Source: Salinicola acroporae (GTDB lineage Bacteria > Pseudomonadota > Gammaproteobacteria > Pseudomonadales > Halomonadaceae). Taken from it: a stretch of DNA of 64,000 bases. Under the pieces are notes generated by a model. That model saw only the letters and a list, made by a program, of their open reading frames with translations, was not told the origin of the DNA and made no database searches. This document shows positions 14,328 through 23,245 of the stretch, piece by piece. A program made the translations under genes and the position numbers. Positions within the stretch are counted from its first letter, which is position 1. Every line of letters begins with the position of its first letter. The stretch spans positions 62,001-126,000 of the forward strand of contig NZ_PZJW01000011.1 in the NCBI RefSeq assembly GCF_003206615.1, read 5' to 3'.

Positions 14328-15077
14328 ATGCCAGCTATCCACGCCACTCGCGCGCTTCGCATGGTGCTGTTCGGGCTGACCGTCGGCTGCTTCGCCGCCA
14401 GCGCCCTTGCAGCGCAGAACGCTCCCAACCACCTGCGCGGCACCATCACGGCCGTCGACGACGACGGCATTACCGTCGAGTCCCTCACCGATGGCAGCAG
14501 CCACCGGGTGACGATCGGCGACGACACCCGACTCGCCGCCGTCAGCAAGAGCAGCCTAGACGAAATAGCAGAAGGAACGTTCATCGGCACCGCCAATATG
14601 CCCGGCGAGGATGGGCAGCCGGCGACAGCCCTGGAGATGGTGATCTTCCCGGAATCGATGAACGGCACCGGCGAGGGCGACTATCCCTGGGACATGCCGC
14701 GCGGCGCCACCGAGGGCGGATCCGGCGGTGAAAAACTGGGCGGCAGCGGCAGTGGCTCGACCATGACCAACGGCACCGTCAGCGCCACCGACAGCGGTGG
14801 CAAGATGGGCGGGGCCTCCAGTGGCTCGACCATGACCAACGGCACCGTGAACCGTGCCGCCGACGAAGACGGCATGATGACGCTGACCGTCGACTATGGC
14901 GATGGCAGCAAGCAGATCCGCGTGCCAAGCGATATTCCCACCGTGAAGGTCAGCAAGGGCTCCATGGACGATCTCAAGCAGGATGCGGCGGTCTTCGTCG
15001 CCGGAGACATCACCCAGGATCCGATCGAGGCCAAGGCGGTCATCGTCGGGCGCGATGGTACCGTGCCACCGATGTGA
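14328..15077 (+). CDS. Periplasmic DUF5666-like protein with internal repeat
   Basis: A 249-residue exported protein (signal peptide about residues 1-29, ending ALA-AQ). Two units resemble OB-like DUF5666 segments: LRGTITAVDDDGITVESLTD with a following IGDDTRL stretch, and a C-terminal half (about 170-245) with AVFVAGDIT and AKAVIVGRDG. Between them is a low-complexity Gly/Ser linker containing two copies of SGSTMTNGTV (about residues 143-174). ATG follows AAGGAG. It lies just downstream of the cytochrome/molybdoenzyme fusion, a location where small periplasmic proteins of redox clusters are common. Ligand unknown. Confidence 0.7.
   Translation: MPAIHATRALRMVLFGLTVGCFAASALAAQNAPNHLRGTITAVDDDGITVESLTDGSSHRVTIGDDTRLAAVSKSSLDEIAEGTFIGTANMPGEDGQPATALEMVIFPESMNGTGEGDYPWDMPRGATEGGSGGEKLGGSGSGSTMTNGTVSATDSGGKMGGASSGSTMTNGTVNRAADEDGMMTLTVDYGDGSKQIRVPSDIPTVKVSKGSMDDLKQDAAVFVAGDITQDPIEAKAVIVGRDGTVPPM
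14750..14848 (+). repeat. Two 30-bp direct repeats inside the DUF5666-like gene
   Basis: A 30-bp identical stretch (starting CAGTGGCTCGACC) occurs at 14750-14779 and 14819-14848, 69 bp apart. The spacing is 23 codons, so the frame is kept. It looks like a recent in-frame duplication in the Gly/Ser linker. Confidence 0.85.
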
Positions 15078-15129
15078 ATCACCGCCGCAGCCGGCCGCGC
15101 CCTCCCGCCTGGCCGCTGACGAGACCCGC

Positions 15130-15357
15130 TCAGGCGTCGTCGCGCATCCCTTGCCGGCGACGTGCCTTGTTGCGCCGATAGCGCCGTACCAGCGCCAGCC
15201 AGCCGGCAGCCACCAGCATCGCGGCAAGCGTCACCCCCTGCCAAGGTCTCGCCTCATCCCCCAGCACGGTTTCCAGCGTGATGATCAGGATGAAGCCCGC
15301 CGCCTGGCTGGCGATGGCCATTCGTCGCAGGCCGTCTCGTTGACTTGTTCCCGCCAT
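15130..15357 (-). CDS. Small membrane protein
   Basis: A 75-residue protein with two hydrophobic segments (about 12-32 and 40-58) flanked by basic residues, ending in a strongly basic RRYRRNKARRRQG tail. GAGGAGGAGG lies directly before the ATG, which supports it as a real gene despite its size. It lies between and opposite to the DUF5666-like gene and rapA. Function unknown. Confidence 0.65.
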   Translation of the reverse strand: MAGTSQRDGLRRMAIASQAAGFILIITLETVLGDEARPWQGVTLAAMLVAAGWLALVRRYRRNKARRRQGMRDDA

Positions 15358-15433
15358 GCCTCCTCCTCGAGCCCCGGAATGGACGCCGGCGCAGTGTAAC
15401 GCCGTTGACCAGGCATGCCGAACCCTTCAGTGC

Positions 15434-15462
15434 TTAAGGCCGCCCCCGGTTTAGGCTAGAAT
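15434..15462 (+). promoter_or_regulatory. Candidate rapA promoter
   Basis: TTAAGG (15434-15439) and TAGAAT (15457-15462) are spaced by 17 bp and lie 50 bp before the rapA start. The -10 box is one base from consensus; the -35 box is weak. Confidence 0.45.
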
Positions 15463-15511
15463 GCGTCGCCCATTCGATCCGTTCCCGCAGCGTACACACG
15501 ACCGAGGCACC

Positions 15512-18463
15512 ATGAGCGATTTCTCTCCCGGCCAGCGTTGGATCAGCGACGGCGAAACCGAGCTCGGACTCGGCACCATCCTCACCGTCGATGCACGCAG
15601 CGTTACCGTGCTGTTCACCGCCAGTCAGGAAACCCGCACCTACAGCGCCCGCCAAGCCCCCCTGACCCGCGTCGTATTCGGGCCTGGCGATCGCATCGAC
15701 ACCGCCGACGGCGGACAACTGGCCGTCGAGCGCATCGAGGAGCGCGATGGGTGCGTGATCTATCATGGCCAGACCGACGACGGCGAGACCGTCTCGCTCA
15801 GCGAAGCCAAGCTCTCCGATAGCATGCGTTTCCACCAGGCCCAGGACCGCTTGCTGACCGGGCAGGTCGATCGCAACGACTGGTTCGAATTGCGCTACCG
15901 CTCGCTGCACCACCACCAGCGCATCGCCCGCAGTCCGGCGCTGGGGCTCGCGGGACCCCGTATCGATCTGATCCCGCACCAGCTGTACATCGCCGACGAG
16001 GTGTCACGGCGTCACGCGCCGCGGGTGCTGCTTGCCGACGAAGTCGGATTGGGCAAGACCATCGAAGCGGGCTTGATCCTGCATCGCCTGCTGTTGACCG
16101 GTCGCGTCGATCGCGCCCTGATCCTGGTGCCCTCCAGCCTGACGCACCAATGGTTGATCGAATTGCTGCGCCGTTTCTCGCTGTCGGTCACCCTGCTCGA
16201 CGAGGCTCAGAGCGAGGCGTTCGACGAAGAGAACCCCTTCGAGAGCGGCCAGTGCATCCTGGCCAGCCAGGAGTGGCTGTTCGCCAACCCCCACCGGCAA
16301 CGCCAGATCGAGGAGTGCCAGTGGGACCTGCTGATCGTCGACGAGGCACATCACCTCGACTGGTCGCCGCAGGCGGAAGGGCCGGGGTATGCCTGCATCG
16401 AGAGGCTCTCGGCGCGTATCGCGGGCCTTCTGCTGCTGACCGCGACGCCGGAGCAGATGGGGCTTGAGAGCCATTTCGCCCGACTGCGTCTGCTCGACCC
16501 AGACCGCTATCACGATCTGGAGCGTTTCCGTGAAGAGGAGGCTGGTTACACGGCCGTGGCGGCGGCGATCGAGGCCCTCGAGCAGCTACCGGGAGACGCC
16601 GCTGCTCGCGATCGCATCGGCGCCATCATCGACGACGGCGACAGCCGCGCGCTGCTCGAAACGTTGCTGAATCCCGAAAGCGATATCGATCAGCAGCAGA
16701 GCGCCCGACGCCAGCTGCGCGAACAGCTACTGGATCGCCATGGCACCGGCCGCGTCATGTTCCGCAACAGTCGGCGTCATGTGGGAGGGTTCCCCGAGCG
16801 TCACCTCCATGTCGCGTCGCTGCCGATGCCCGCGGCCTACTGTGACCAGTTTCTAGAGCTGCGCGAGGGTAATGACCATTTTGCCGCCCGCCTGACCGCT
16901 GCCGATCTGGGCACCCACGACGCCCGCCTGTATCCCGAAGTGGCATACCGCGCCCTGCACGATGACGCGATCCACGCTGACACGCCATGGTGGCAGTTCG
17001 ACCCCAGGGTCGAATGGCTGATCGACCAGCTCGAAACACTGGGCAGCCAGCAGAAGGTTCTGGTGATCGCCCATCAACGTCAGACCGCGGTGAATCTGGC
17101 CGAGGCGATGCGAGTGCGAGCCGGCATCCAGGCGCCGGTCTTTCATGAAGAGATGAGTCTGGTCGAGCGCGACCGCGCGGCAGCCGCTTTCGCCGACGAC
17201 GATAGCGGCTGCCAACTGCTGATCTGCTCGGAGATCGGCTCGGAGGGGCGTAACTTCCAGTTCTGCCACCATCTGGTGATGTTCGATCTGCCGTGGCACC
17301 CCGATCTCCTCGAGCAGCGCATCGGACGGCTCGACCGCATCGGCCAGCTGCACCCCATCGATATCCATGTTCCGGTGATCGACGGCAGCCCCTCCGAGGT
17401 TTTGCTGCGCTGGTATCGGGATGGCCTCGCTGCATTCGAGGCCCCGCACGCCGCGGGCGGTGACGTGCTCGAGGCCTTCGGCGACGCCCTGCGCGAAAGC
17501 CTCGACGACGGTCATGAAGAGAGTAACGGCCTGGATTCCCTGATCGAGGAGACTCGCGCCTTCAACGACGCCCGCCTCGCCGAGCGCGAAGCCGGTCGCA
17601 ACCGTCTGCTGGAGTGGAATGCCTGCCGCCCCGAGCGGGCCGACGCGGTGATCAGCACGGTCGTGGAGCAGGACAACGACAGCGCCCTGCCGCGCTACGT
17701 CGACCAGGCGCTGGATGTGTTCGGCGTCGATGGGCGGGATCTCGGCAATGGGCTGATGCACCTCACCCCGGGGGCGCACATGATCGACAGCCTTCCCGGC
17801 CTGGCCCAGGGCGACGAGGGGTTCACCGTCACCTACTCGCGGACTAGAGCCCTGGCACGCGACGATATCCAGCGTCTTTCCTGGGAACACCCGCTGGTCA
17901 TGACCGTGATGGAGCGCGTGCTCGACTCCAGCCTCGGCAACACCGCGCTCGCCCTGCTCAAGCATCCCAGCATCCCCGGCGGCAGACTGATGCTCGAGCT
18001 GATCTATCGCACCCACTGCCCGGCGCCGCGCAGACTGCAGTTGGGGCGCTTCCTGCCGGATACCGGGATCCGCGTTCTGCTCGACGAGAGCGGTACCAAT
18101 CTGTCGGACAAGGTCACGTTCAGCGGACTCTCCCGCAACCTCCAGCGGGTCAAGAAAGGCGTTGCCAGGGAGCTGCTGAAGTCGCGCCATGATCAGCTCC
18201 GGGAACTGCTGGCGGAAGGAGAGCGGGAAGCACGACGCGAGCTGCCGACGCTCGTCGAGCGCGCACAGCGGGAGATGCGGGAGACGCTGGACCTGGAACT
18301 CTCGCGGCTCAAGGCACTGTCGCAGCACAACGGCGCCATCCGCGACGATGAGCTACGTGCGATGAGCGACGAGCGGCACGCACTCGACACCGTCATCGAG
18401 AGCGCAACGCTGCGTCTCGATGCGGTGCGCGTGATCGTCACCGTCGACAAGGATGCACGCTAG
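15512..18463 (+). CDS. rapA: RNA polymerase-associated ATPase RapA
   Basis: A 983-residue Swi2/Snf2 ATPase (E. coli RapA 968) that binds core RNA polymerase and promotes its recycling from posttermination complexes. The N-terminus GQRWISDGETELGLGTI is the RapA hallmark and fixes the start at 15512, 51 bp inside the longer open frame. Walker A is DEVGLGKT (about residue 173-180), Walker B DEAHHLDW, and the helicase C lobe has GSEGRNFQFCHHLVMFDLPW. The C-terminal RapA-specific regions are present to the end. It is convergent with the YfcH-like gene, 49 bp away. Confidence 0.96.
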   Translation: MSDFSPGQRWISDGETELGLGTILTVDARSVTVLFTASQETRTYSARQAPLTRVVFGPGDRIDTADGGQLAVERIEERDGCVIYHGQTDDGETVSLSEAKLSDSMRFHQAQDRLLTGQVDRNDWFELRYRSLHHHQRIARSPALGLAGPRIDLIPHQLYIADEVSRRHAPRVLLADEVGLGKTIEAGLILHRLLLTGRVDRALILVPSSLTHQWLIELLRRFSLSVTLLDEAQSEAFDEENPFESGQCILASQEWLFANPHRQRQIEECQWDLLIVDEAHHLDWSPQAEGPGYACIERLSARIAGLLLLTATPEQMGLESHFARLRLLDPDRYHDLERFREEEAGYTAVAAAIEALEQLPGDAAARDRIGAIIDDGDSRALLETLLNPESDIDQQQSARRQLREQLLDRHGTGRVMFRNSRRHVGGFPERHLHVASLPMPAAYCDQFLELREGNDHFAARLTAADLGTHDARLYPEVAYRALHDDAIHADTPWWQFDPRVEWLIDQLETLGSQQKVLVIAHQRQTAVNLAEAMRVRAGIQAPVFHEEMSLVERDRAAAAFADDDSGCQLLICSEIGSEGRNFQFCHHLVMFDLPWHPDLLEQRIGRLDRIGQLHPIDIHVPVIDGSPSEVLLRWYRDGLAAFEAPHAAGGDVLEAFGDALRESLDDGHEESNGLDSLIEETRAFNDARLAEREAGRNRLLEWNACRPERADAVISTVVEQDNDSALPRYVDQALDVFGVDGRDLGNGLMHLTPGAHMIDSLPGLAQGDEGFTVTYSRTRALARDDIQRLSWEHPLVMTVMERVLDSSLGNTALALLKHPSIPGGRLMLELIYRTHCPAPRRLQLGRFLPDTGIRVLLDESGTNLSDKVTFSGLSRNLQRVKKGVARELLKSRHDQLRELLAEGEREARRELPTLVERAQREMRETLDLELSRLKALSQHNGAIRDDELRAMSDERHALDTVIESATLRLDAVRVIVTVDKDAR

Positions 18464-18512
18464 GCGGCGCCCGCGACGCGCTGCCAGGAAAGCGGCAATC
18501 GCCACCCGCCGC

Positions 18513-19418
18513 TCAGCGGGAAACGATGGCCGCCAGCGCCTCGTCCAGGGTGGGATAGCGGAAGGTGAAACCGGCTTCCTGCAACCGTCGCGGCAGCATG
18601 CAGGCGCCGGTCAGCAGCAGTCGGGACATCTCTCCCAGCCCGAGCTTCAGGAGCGGGGCCGGAACGCATAGCGCTGCGGGGCGATGCAGATGGCGCCCCA
18701 TCGCACGGGTGAATTCGGCATTGGTCACCGGGTTGGGCGCCGAGCCGTTGAAAGCCCCACTTAACGCGGAGTCCTCGAGCAGGAATTCGATCGCGCCGAC
18801 CAGATCCTCGCGATGGATCCACGGCATGTACTGCCGCCCGCTGCCGAGACGTCCGCCCAACCCCGCCTTGAACGCCGGCATCATCTTGGCCAGCGTGCCG
18901 CCTCCGGCATCCAGCACCAGCCCGGTACGCAGGCAGACGACTCTCACCCCGAATGCTTCGGCCTTGACGGCTTCCGCTTCCCAGGCCCGACACAGGCGAT
19001 GGGCGAACTCATCGTGAGGCGGGGTGTCCTCGGTCACTTCGCGGTCGCCCTGGTCGCCGTAGAACCCCATGGCCGAACCGGAGACGAGCACCCGGGGTGC
19101 CTGCCCCTGCTGCGCCAGACGCTCGCACAGCGCGACGACATCCCGTGTGGCGTGTCGCCGCGATTCGACCAGCCGCGTCTTCTGGGGATCGCTCCAGCGC
19201 CGGTCGGCGATCGGTTCGCCGGCCAGATTGACGATGGCCTCGGGCGAGGAGGATGCGAAATCCGTGGCATCGTCGCCAATGCGGACGTCATGGGGAAGCC
19301 GCTGGCGAGCCCGCTCGGGATCTCGGGAAACCACCATCACCTCATGGCCGGCCACCAGGGCCCGCTCGATCAACCGTCGTCCGACGAACCCCGTACCACC
19401 CGTGATCAACAAGCGCAT
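18513..19418 (-). CDS. yfcH: YfcH-like NAD(P)-binding epimerase family protein (TIGR01777)
   Basis: A 301-residue extended-SDR protein. The Rossmann motif TGGTGFVGRRL is at residues 6-16, followed by NLAGEPIADRRWSD and SGSAMGFYGDQGD, both hallmarks of the TIGR01777/YfcH family (about 300 residues). The C-terminal part has the family DUF1731-like region. ATG at 19418 is chosen with GGGAG at good distance; a GTG at 19427 is alternative. The substrate is unknown. A TTGTACAA palindrome lies 27 bp upstream, which suggests control by the MerR/LitR-like regulator encoded divergently. Confidence 0.9.
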   Translation of the reverse strand: MRLLITGGTGFVGRRLIERALVAGHEVMVVSRDPERARQRLPHDVRIGDDATDFASSSPEAIVNLAGEPIADRRWSDPQKTRLVESRRHATRDVVALCERLAQQGQAPRVLVSGSAMGFYGDQGDREVTEDTPPHDEFAHRLCRAWEAEAVKAEAFGVRVVCLRTGLVLDAGGGTLAKMMPAFKAGLGGRLGSGRQYMPWIHREDLVGAIEFLLEDSALSGAFNGSAPNPVTNAEFTRAMGRHLHRPAALCVPAPLLKLGLGEMSRLLLTGACMLPRRLQEAGFTFRYPTLDEALAAIVSR

Positions 19419-19444
19419 GATCTTCACTCCCGGTCATACCGAAG

Positions 19445-19452
19445 TTGTACAA
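19445..19452. promoter_or_regulatory. TTGTACAA site at the yfcH promoter
   Basis: An 8-bp palindrome TTGTACAA 27 bp before the YfcH-like start. MerR/LitR-type regulators of light-response genes bind TGTACA-containing sites (established for LitR/CarH families). The same palindrome recurs at 19922. Its position suits the -10 to -35 interval of the leftward gene. Confidence 0.6.
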
Positions 19453-20231
19453 TATTCACAGGTTAGCAGCCGGGGCGCTGGCATGCGCTCGTCGATGCCA
19501 ATCTGCTCCCCTCCTGGACTGGAAGCGGCCTGACGCCATCCGCCCCGATGCTTCCGGCATGCGGTACCAGCGAAGTCCGCTGGCGAGCGACCTTCGAGGC
19601 GGCGGAGCAGGATCTCCCGCCGCAGGTCACCCAACCCGCCATGCTCGCCGCCCTGGAACCGAGCGAGCCCTGCCTCCCAACTCACTCGGAATCCGAACCG
19701 CCTAGCCGGCCCCCAAGGCATCGCCCGGCTCGTGCCCCTGCCGCCGTTCCTCGCAGCCTGCAGGAGCACGCTCCGGGCCAGCCCGAGCAGATCGCGCGGC
19801 GACATCCGACCTCTCTGGATTGGTCCGACTCGGCCGGCCAGCCTCCTGCGTAATTACGGCGCTCGACACCATCGACGAATCGCGAACATCGCTTGGTCAG
19901 CCGCCACGCATTGCATCGATGTTGTACAAAACACTTGAACCGTACAACATCTTCACCCATCCTTGGAACATCGAGACTACATCCATCGTCTCGTCACGAC
20001 TCGTCGAAGTCATCGGCTGCGTGGCGACCGGCGCCCAACCAGGGTGACGGTGACAAGGCATCAGGGCATCATTGCACGTTGAAACCACTGCAAATTGAGA
20101 GGGTGCGGCCCCGACAGATGACCGCACCGATGTTCTGGACCGCTCTAGCCCGCGATGATGACTCGCTATATTGATATGGACCAACCCATTCGACGAGACG
20201 GCGCACGCAGAGACCTCATGGGAGGACTTGC
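19453..20231. other. Long intergenic region before the photolyase operon
   Basis: About 780 bp without a gene I can support. Frames here (for example minus 19805-19434 and plus 19548-19853) lack any recognised domain and start-site support, and they overlap each other. The stretch holds the TTGTACAA-type operator cluster at 19921-19947 and a candidate -10 box (TATATT near 20165). Some of it could be a decayed gene of the light-response regulon. Confidence 0.5.
19921..19948. promoter_or_regulatory. Paired TTGTACAA/GTACAAC operator candidate
   Basis: TTGTACAA at 19922-19929 is followed by a second half-site GTACAAC at 19942-19948. The pair forms an inverted repeat GTTGTAC-N14-GTACAAC. Together with the site at 19445 it is the likely target of the MerR/LitR-like protein encoded 284 bp downstream. 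Confidence 0.6.
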
Positions 20232-21149
20232 ATGACTTATCAGGCAATGGATTCCAGTGCCGCGCCGCTCTACCCGATTCGTGAAGTATCGCGACTCACT
20301 GGAGTCAACTCCGTCACGCTACGCGCCTGGGAGCGACGCTACGGCTTGATTCGCCCCCAGCGGACGCCGAAGGGCCATCGCCTTTACGGACGCAACGACA
20401 TCGAGCGCGTGGAGCGCATTCTGCAATGGCTCAACCGGGGCGTCCCGGTCAGCCAGGTGCGCGAGCTGCTCGACCAGCCCGAGACCGTGGAGACGCCCGC
20501 TCCCCAGATGGGAGATTGGGCCAGCCAGCGTCAGCATGTGATTCAGGCCGTCGAAGCGCTGGACACCGGCCGACTGGAGGTGCTGTTCAATCAGAGCTTG
20601 TCGCTCTACCCGGTCGGCCTGTGCATCGCCGAGCTATGGCAGCCCGTCGTTTCCCAGCTCGAGGAACGCTGGGGAGACCAGTACGGCGCCACACTACAGC
20701 GCCGCCTGCTGGAATCCTTCTTGCGCACCCGCATCGGGACGCGAATCTACCATGCCAACCAGTTGAGCAACGCAGGTACGGTATTGGTAGCGCGGCTGCC
20801 GGATGACGATAGCGGATTCTGGTCCCTGTTGATGGGCCTGACGGCGTCGGCCTCGGGCTATCGCGTTCAGTTGATCGATGGAGAGATGCCGTTGAGCGAG
20901 TTTCCGCTCGCCGTCGAACGCCTCGACACCGAGGCGCTTCTGCTTGCCAGCGGCCACGCCGAGCGCAGCGACGTCATCCGCCGCCAGCTGCCGCGTCTGG
21001 CGGAACAGTGCGAGGCACCGGTGTGCCTGGTGGGCCCGGTGGCCCGCATTCGCGCCAGCGATCTCGAGAACACCGCCGTCGCCGTGCTGGGCGAAGACAT
21101 GAGTCAGGCGTTGAGCCGGATGCGAGCGATGATCGACTCCCGCACCTGA
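20232..21149 (+). CDS. MerR family regulator, LitR-like with degenerate cobalamin-binding region
   Basis: A 305-residue regulator with an N-terminal MerR DNA-binding domain (YPIREVSRLTGVNSVTLRAW, about 14-80). The C-terminal half has the layout of the LitR/CarH helical and B12-binding domains. However, the E-x-H cobalamin motif is replaced by DDDSGFW (191-197), and the helical-domain E-H pair is replaced by LQRR (155-158). Cobalamin binding is therefore unlikely, as in the class II LitR proteins known from Pseudomonas putida, whose light input comes from another protein. GGGAGG precedes the ATG. It heads the photolyase/lipid operon and probably represses it and the YfcH-like gene through TTGTACAA sites. 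Confidence 0.85.
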   Translation: MTYQAMDSSAAPLYPIREVSRLTGVNSVTLRAWERRYGLIRPQRTPKGHRLYGRNDIERVERILQWLNRGVPVSQVRELLDQPETVETPAPQMGDWASQRQHVIQAVEALDTGRLEVLFNQSLSLYPVGLCIAELWQPVVSQLEERWGDQYGATLQRRLLESFLRTRIGTRIYHANQLSNAGTVLVARLPDDDSGFWSLLMGLTASASGYRVQLIDGEMPLSEFPLAVERLDTEALLLASGHAERSDVIRRQLPRLAEQCEAPVCLVGPVARIRASDLENTAVAVLGEDMSQALSRMRAMIDSRT

Positions 21150-21275
21150 CTGGTAGCGCCGGCCGGGAGCTCGCCGACATGACCGGTACCGGGGGTGGCG
21201 GTGCCATTGCCACGCGGGCGGGCAGCACACGGCGCATGGATGCGCCGTCCATTTACCGGTAACAGGGAAGTGCCC

Positions 21276-22712
21276 ATGTCAGCGACGCAACTGGTCTGGT
21301 TCCGCAATGACCTCAGGACTCTCGATCACACGGCGTTGAGCGCGGCGGCCATGAAAGGACCCGTGGTCGGCATCTATCTTGCCTGCAGGCAACAGTGGCG
21401 AAGCCATGGCCATGGCGCCAACAAGATATCGTTTCTGCATCGTGGCGTCATCGCGCTGGCGGAGGAGTTGAAAGCGCTCAACATTCCGCTGCTGTATCGC
21501 GATATCGATGATTTCGATGCCGCCCCCGGGACACTGCTGGAGGCGGCTCGTCGAGTCGACGCCCAGGCGCTCCATTTCAATCGTGAGTATCCCCTCGACG
21601 AGCAGCGACGTGACGAACGGGTAACCGACGAGTTCACCCAGGCAGGTCTTGCCCTCTTCGACTACACCGACCACATCGCCTTCGAGCCAGGCGAGCTGCT
21701 GACCGGTCAGGATGAGTACTACAAGGTCTTCACGCCGTTCTCCAGAGCCTGGCATCAGCGCGTCGGTGCCGATCAACTGGCGCTGCGCGACACGCCCCGG
21801 CGTCAGGCCAAGCTGGCCATCGCCAGTGACCGGATTCCGGCGCTCGCCGAGCGGGACCGCTCCAACATCGTCTCCCCTGCACCGTCGAAGATCCAGGAGG
21901 CACCCTGGCCGGCGGGCCAGGAAGCGGCCGCCGATCGTCTGGCCGATTTTTTGCGGCAGCGGGCGCGCCGCTACAACGACGATCGCGACTTTCCCGCCAT
22001 TGCCGGTACCAGTGAACTCTCCGCCTACCTCGCTACCGGCATGATCTCTCACCGCCAGTGCCTGCAAGCGGTGATGGCCAACAACGGTGGCCACCTGGCC
22101 GATGGGGACGCCGGCCTGGCGAGCTGGACCAATGAACTGGTCTGGCGCGAGTTCTATCAGCATATCGCGGTAGGTTTTCCCCGCGTCTGCCGCCACCGGC
22201 CCTTCAAGCTCGAGACCGACAAGTTGAACTGGCGCCACAGCGACAAGGATTTCGCAGCGTGGTGCGAAGGCCGTACCGGCTTTCCGCTGGTCGATGCCGC
22301 GATGCGCCAACTGGTCGCCACCGGCTGGATGCACAACCGGCTACGCATGGTGACGGCGATGTTCCTGAGCAAGCACCTGCTGCTCGACTGGCGCCGCGGC
22401 GAGGCCTTCTTCATGGAGCATCTGGTGGATGGCGATTTCGCTTCCAACAACGGCGGCTGGCAGTGGGCCGCATCGACCGGTACCGATGCTTCGCCCTACT
22501 TCCGGATCTTCAACCCGACGACGCAGTCGCGGCGCTTCGATCCGGAGGCGACATTCATCGCCCAATGGCTTCCGGAGCTGGCCGATCTGCCGGCCAAGAA
22601 CCGCCACGAACCCAGCGCGGAACAGCGCCACAAGACAGGCTATCCCCCGGCCATCGTCGACCACAAGTTCGCCAGAGAGCGGGCGCTCGAAGCGTTCAAG
22701 AATCTAGGCTGA
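21276..22712 (+). CDS. phrB: Deoxyribodipyrimidine photolyase (class I CPD)
   Basis: A 478-residue FAD photolyase (E. coli PhrB 472), which repairs cyclobutane pyrimidine dimers using blue light. The N-terminal antenna domain begins TQLVWFRNDLR; the FAD domain contains WTNELVWREFYQH, MHNRLRMVTAMFLSKHLL and the hallmark NNGGWQWAASTGTDA with YFRIFNP. ATG at 21276 follows CAGGGAAG. It is second in the regulator-led operon, 126 bp after the MerR gene. All expected motifs are present. Confidence 0.95.
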   Translation: MSATQLVWFRNDLRTLDHTALSAAAMKGPVVGIYLACRQQWRSHGHGANKISFLHRGVIALAEELKALNIPLLYRDIDDFDAAPGTLLEAARRVDAQALHFNREYPLDEQRRDERVTDEFTQAGLALFDYTDHIAFEPGELLTGQDEYYKVFTPFSRAWHQRVGADQLALRDTPRRQAKLAIASDRIPALAERDRSNIVSPAPSKIQEAPWPAGQEAAADRLADFLRQRARRYNDDRDFPAIAGTSELSAYLATGMISHRQCLQAVMANNGGHLADGDAGLASWTNELVWREFYQHIAVGFPRVCRHRPFKLETDKLNWRHSDKDFAAWCEGRTGFPLVDAAMRQLVATGWMHNRLRMVTAMFLSKHLLLDWRRGEAFFMEHLVDGDFASNNGGWQWAASTGTDASPYFRIFNPTTQSRRFDPEATFIAQWLPELADLPAKNRHEPSAEQRHKTGYPPAIVDHKFARERALEAFKNLG

Positions 22713-22750
22713 TACCGACACGACGCCAATCACGATTCAGGAAGCCTCCA

Positions 22751-23191
22751 ATGACAGCACCCGAAGCGCCCACCATCGAATCGTTGACGCATTTCTGCAC
22801 CCTCTTCCAGCCCCTGACGTCCAGCGGCTTGCCCGCCCTCGAAGAGTGCTACAGCGACGATGTCGATTTCGCCGACCCCCTGCATCGCCACGTCGGCCGC
22901 GACAACCTGATGGCCTATTACGCCGACCTGATGGAAGGCGTCCGCCACTGCCATTTCGAATTCCATGACCGCCAACTCCTCGGTGCCACCAGTTTTTTGA
23001 CCTGGACCATGGAGTTGGCGCATCCAAGGTTGCGTGGCGGACGTAACATCAGCGTGGCTGGCTGCTCCCACCTGCAGTGGCAGGGTCAACGGGTCTGCCG
23101 TCATCGCGATTACTTCGACGTCGGGGCCATGCTCTACGAACACCTGCCCGTGGTGGGATGGATGGTCAAGGGCGTCAAGAAGCGGCTCTGA
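22751..23191 (+). CDS. Nuclear transport factor 2-like (SnoaL-type) protein
   Basis: A 146-residue protein of the NTF2-like fold. The signature is LEECYSDDVDFADPLHRHVG, then GRDNLMAYYADLMEG and ISVAGCSHLQW, ending in HRDYFDVGAMLYEHLPVVGW. Such proteins occur next to photolyase, SDR and FAD genes in LitR-type clusters of marine bacteria. The activity is unknown; it may bind a small hydrophobic ligand or lipid intermediate. It starts 38 bp after phrB. Confidence 0.85.
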   Translation: MTAPEAPTIESLTHFCTLFQPLTSSGLPALEECYSDDVDFADPLHRHVGRDNLMAYYADLMEGVRHCHFEFHDRQLLGATSFLTWTMELAHPRLRGGRNISVAGCSHLQWQGQRVCRHRDYFDVGAMLYEHLPVVGWMVKGVKKRL

Positions 23192-23245
23192 AGCATCGGC
23201 CACCACGACAGGCGATCGGTTTTTTCAAACCAAAGAGGAAGGGGC

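Noticed and set aside
16853-18328. 491-codon open frame antisense to rapA
   Set aside because: Shadow frame; rapA motifs are intact on the other strand.
19434-19805. 123-codon minus-strand frame before the MerR operon
   Set aside because: Composition looks random and it overlaps other equally open frames; no domain or start site.
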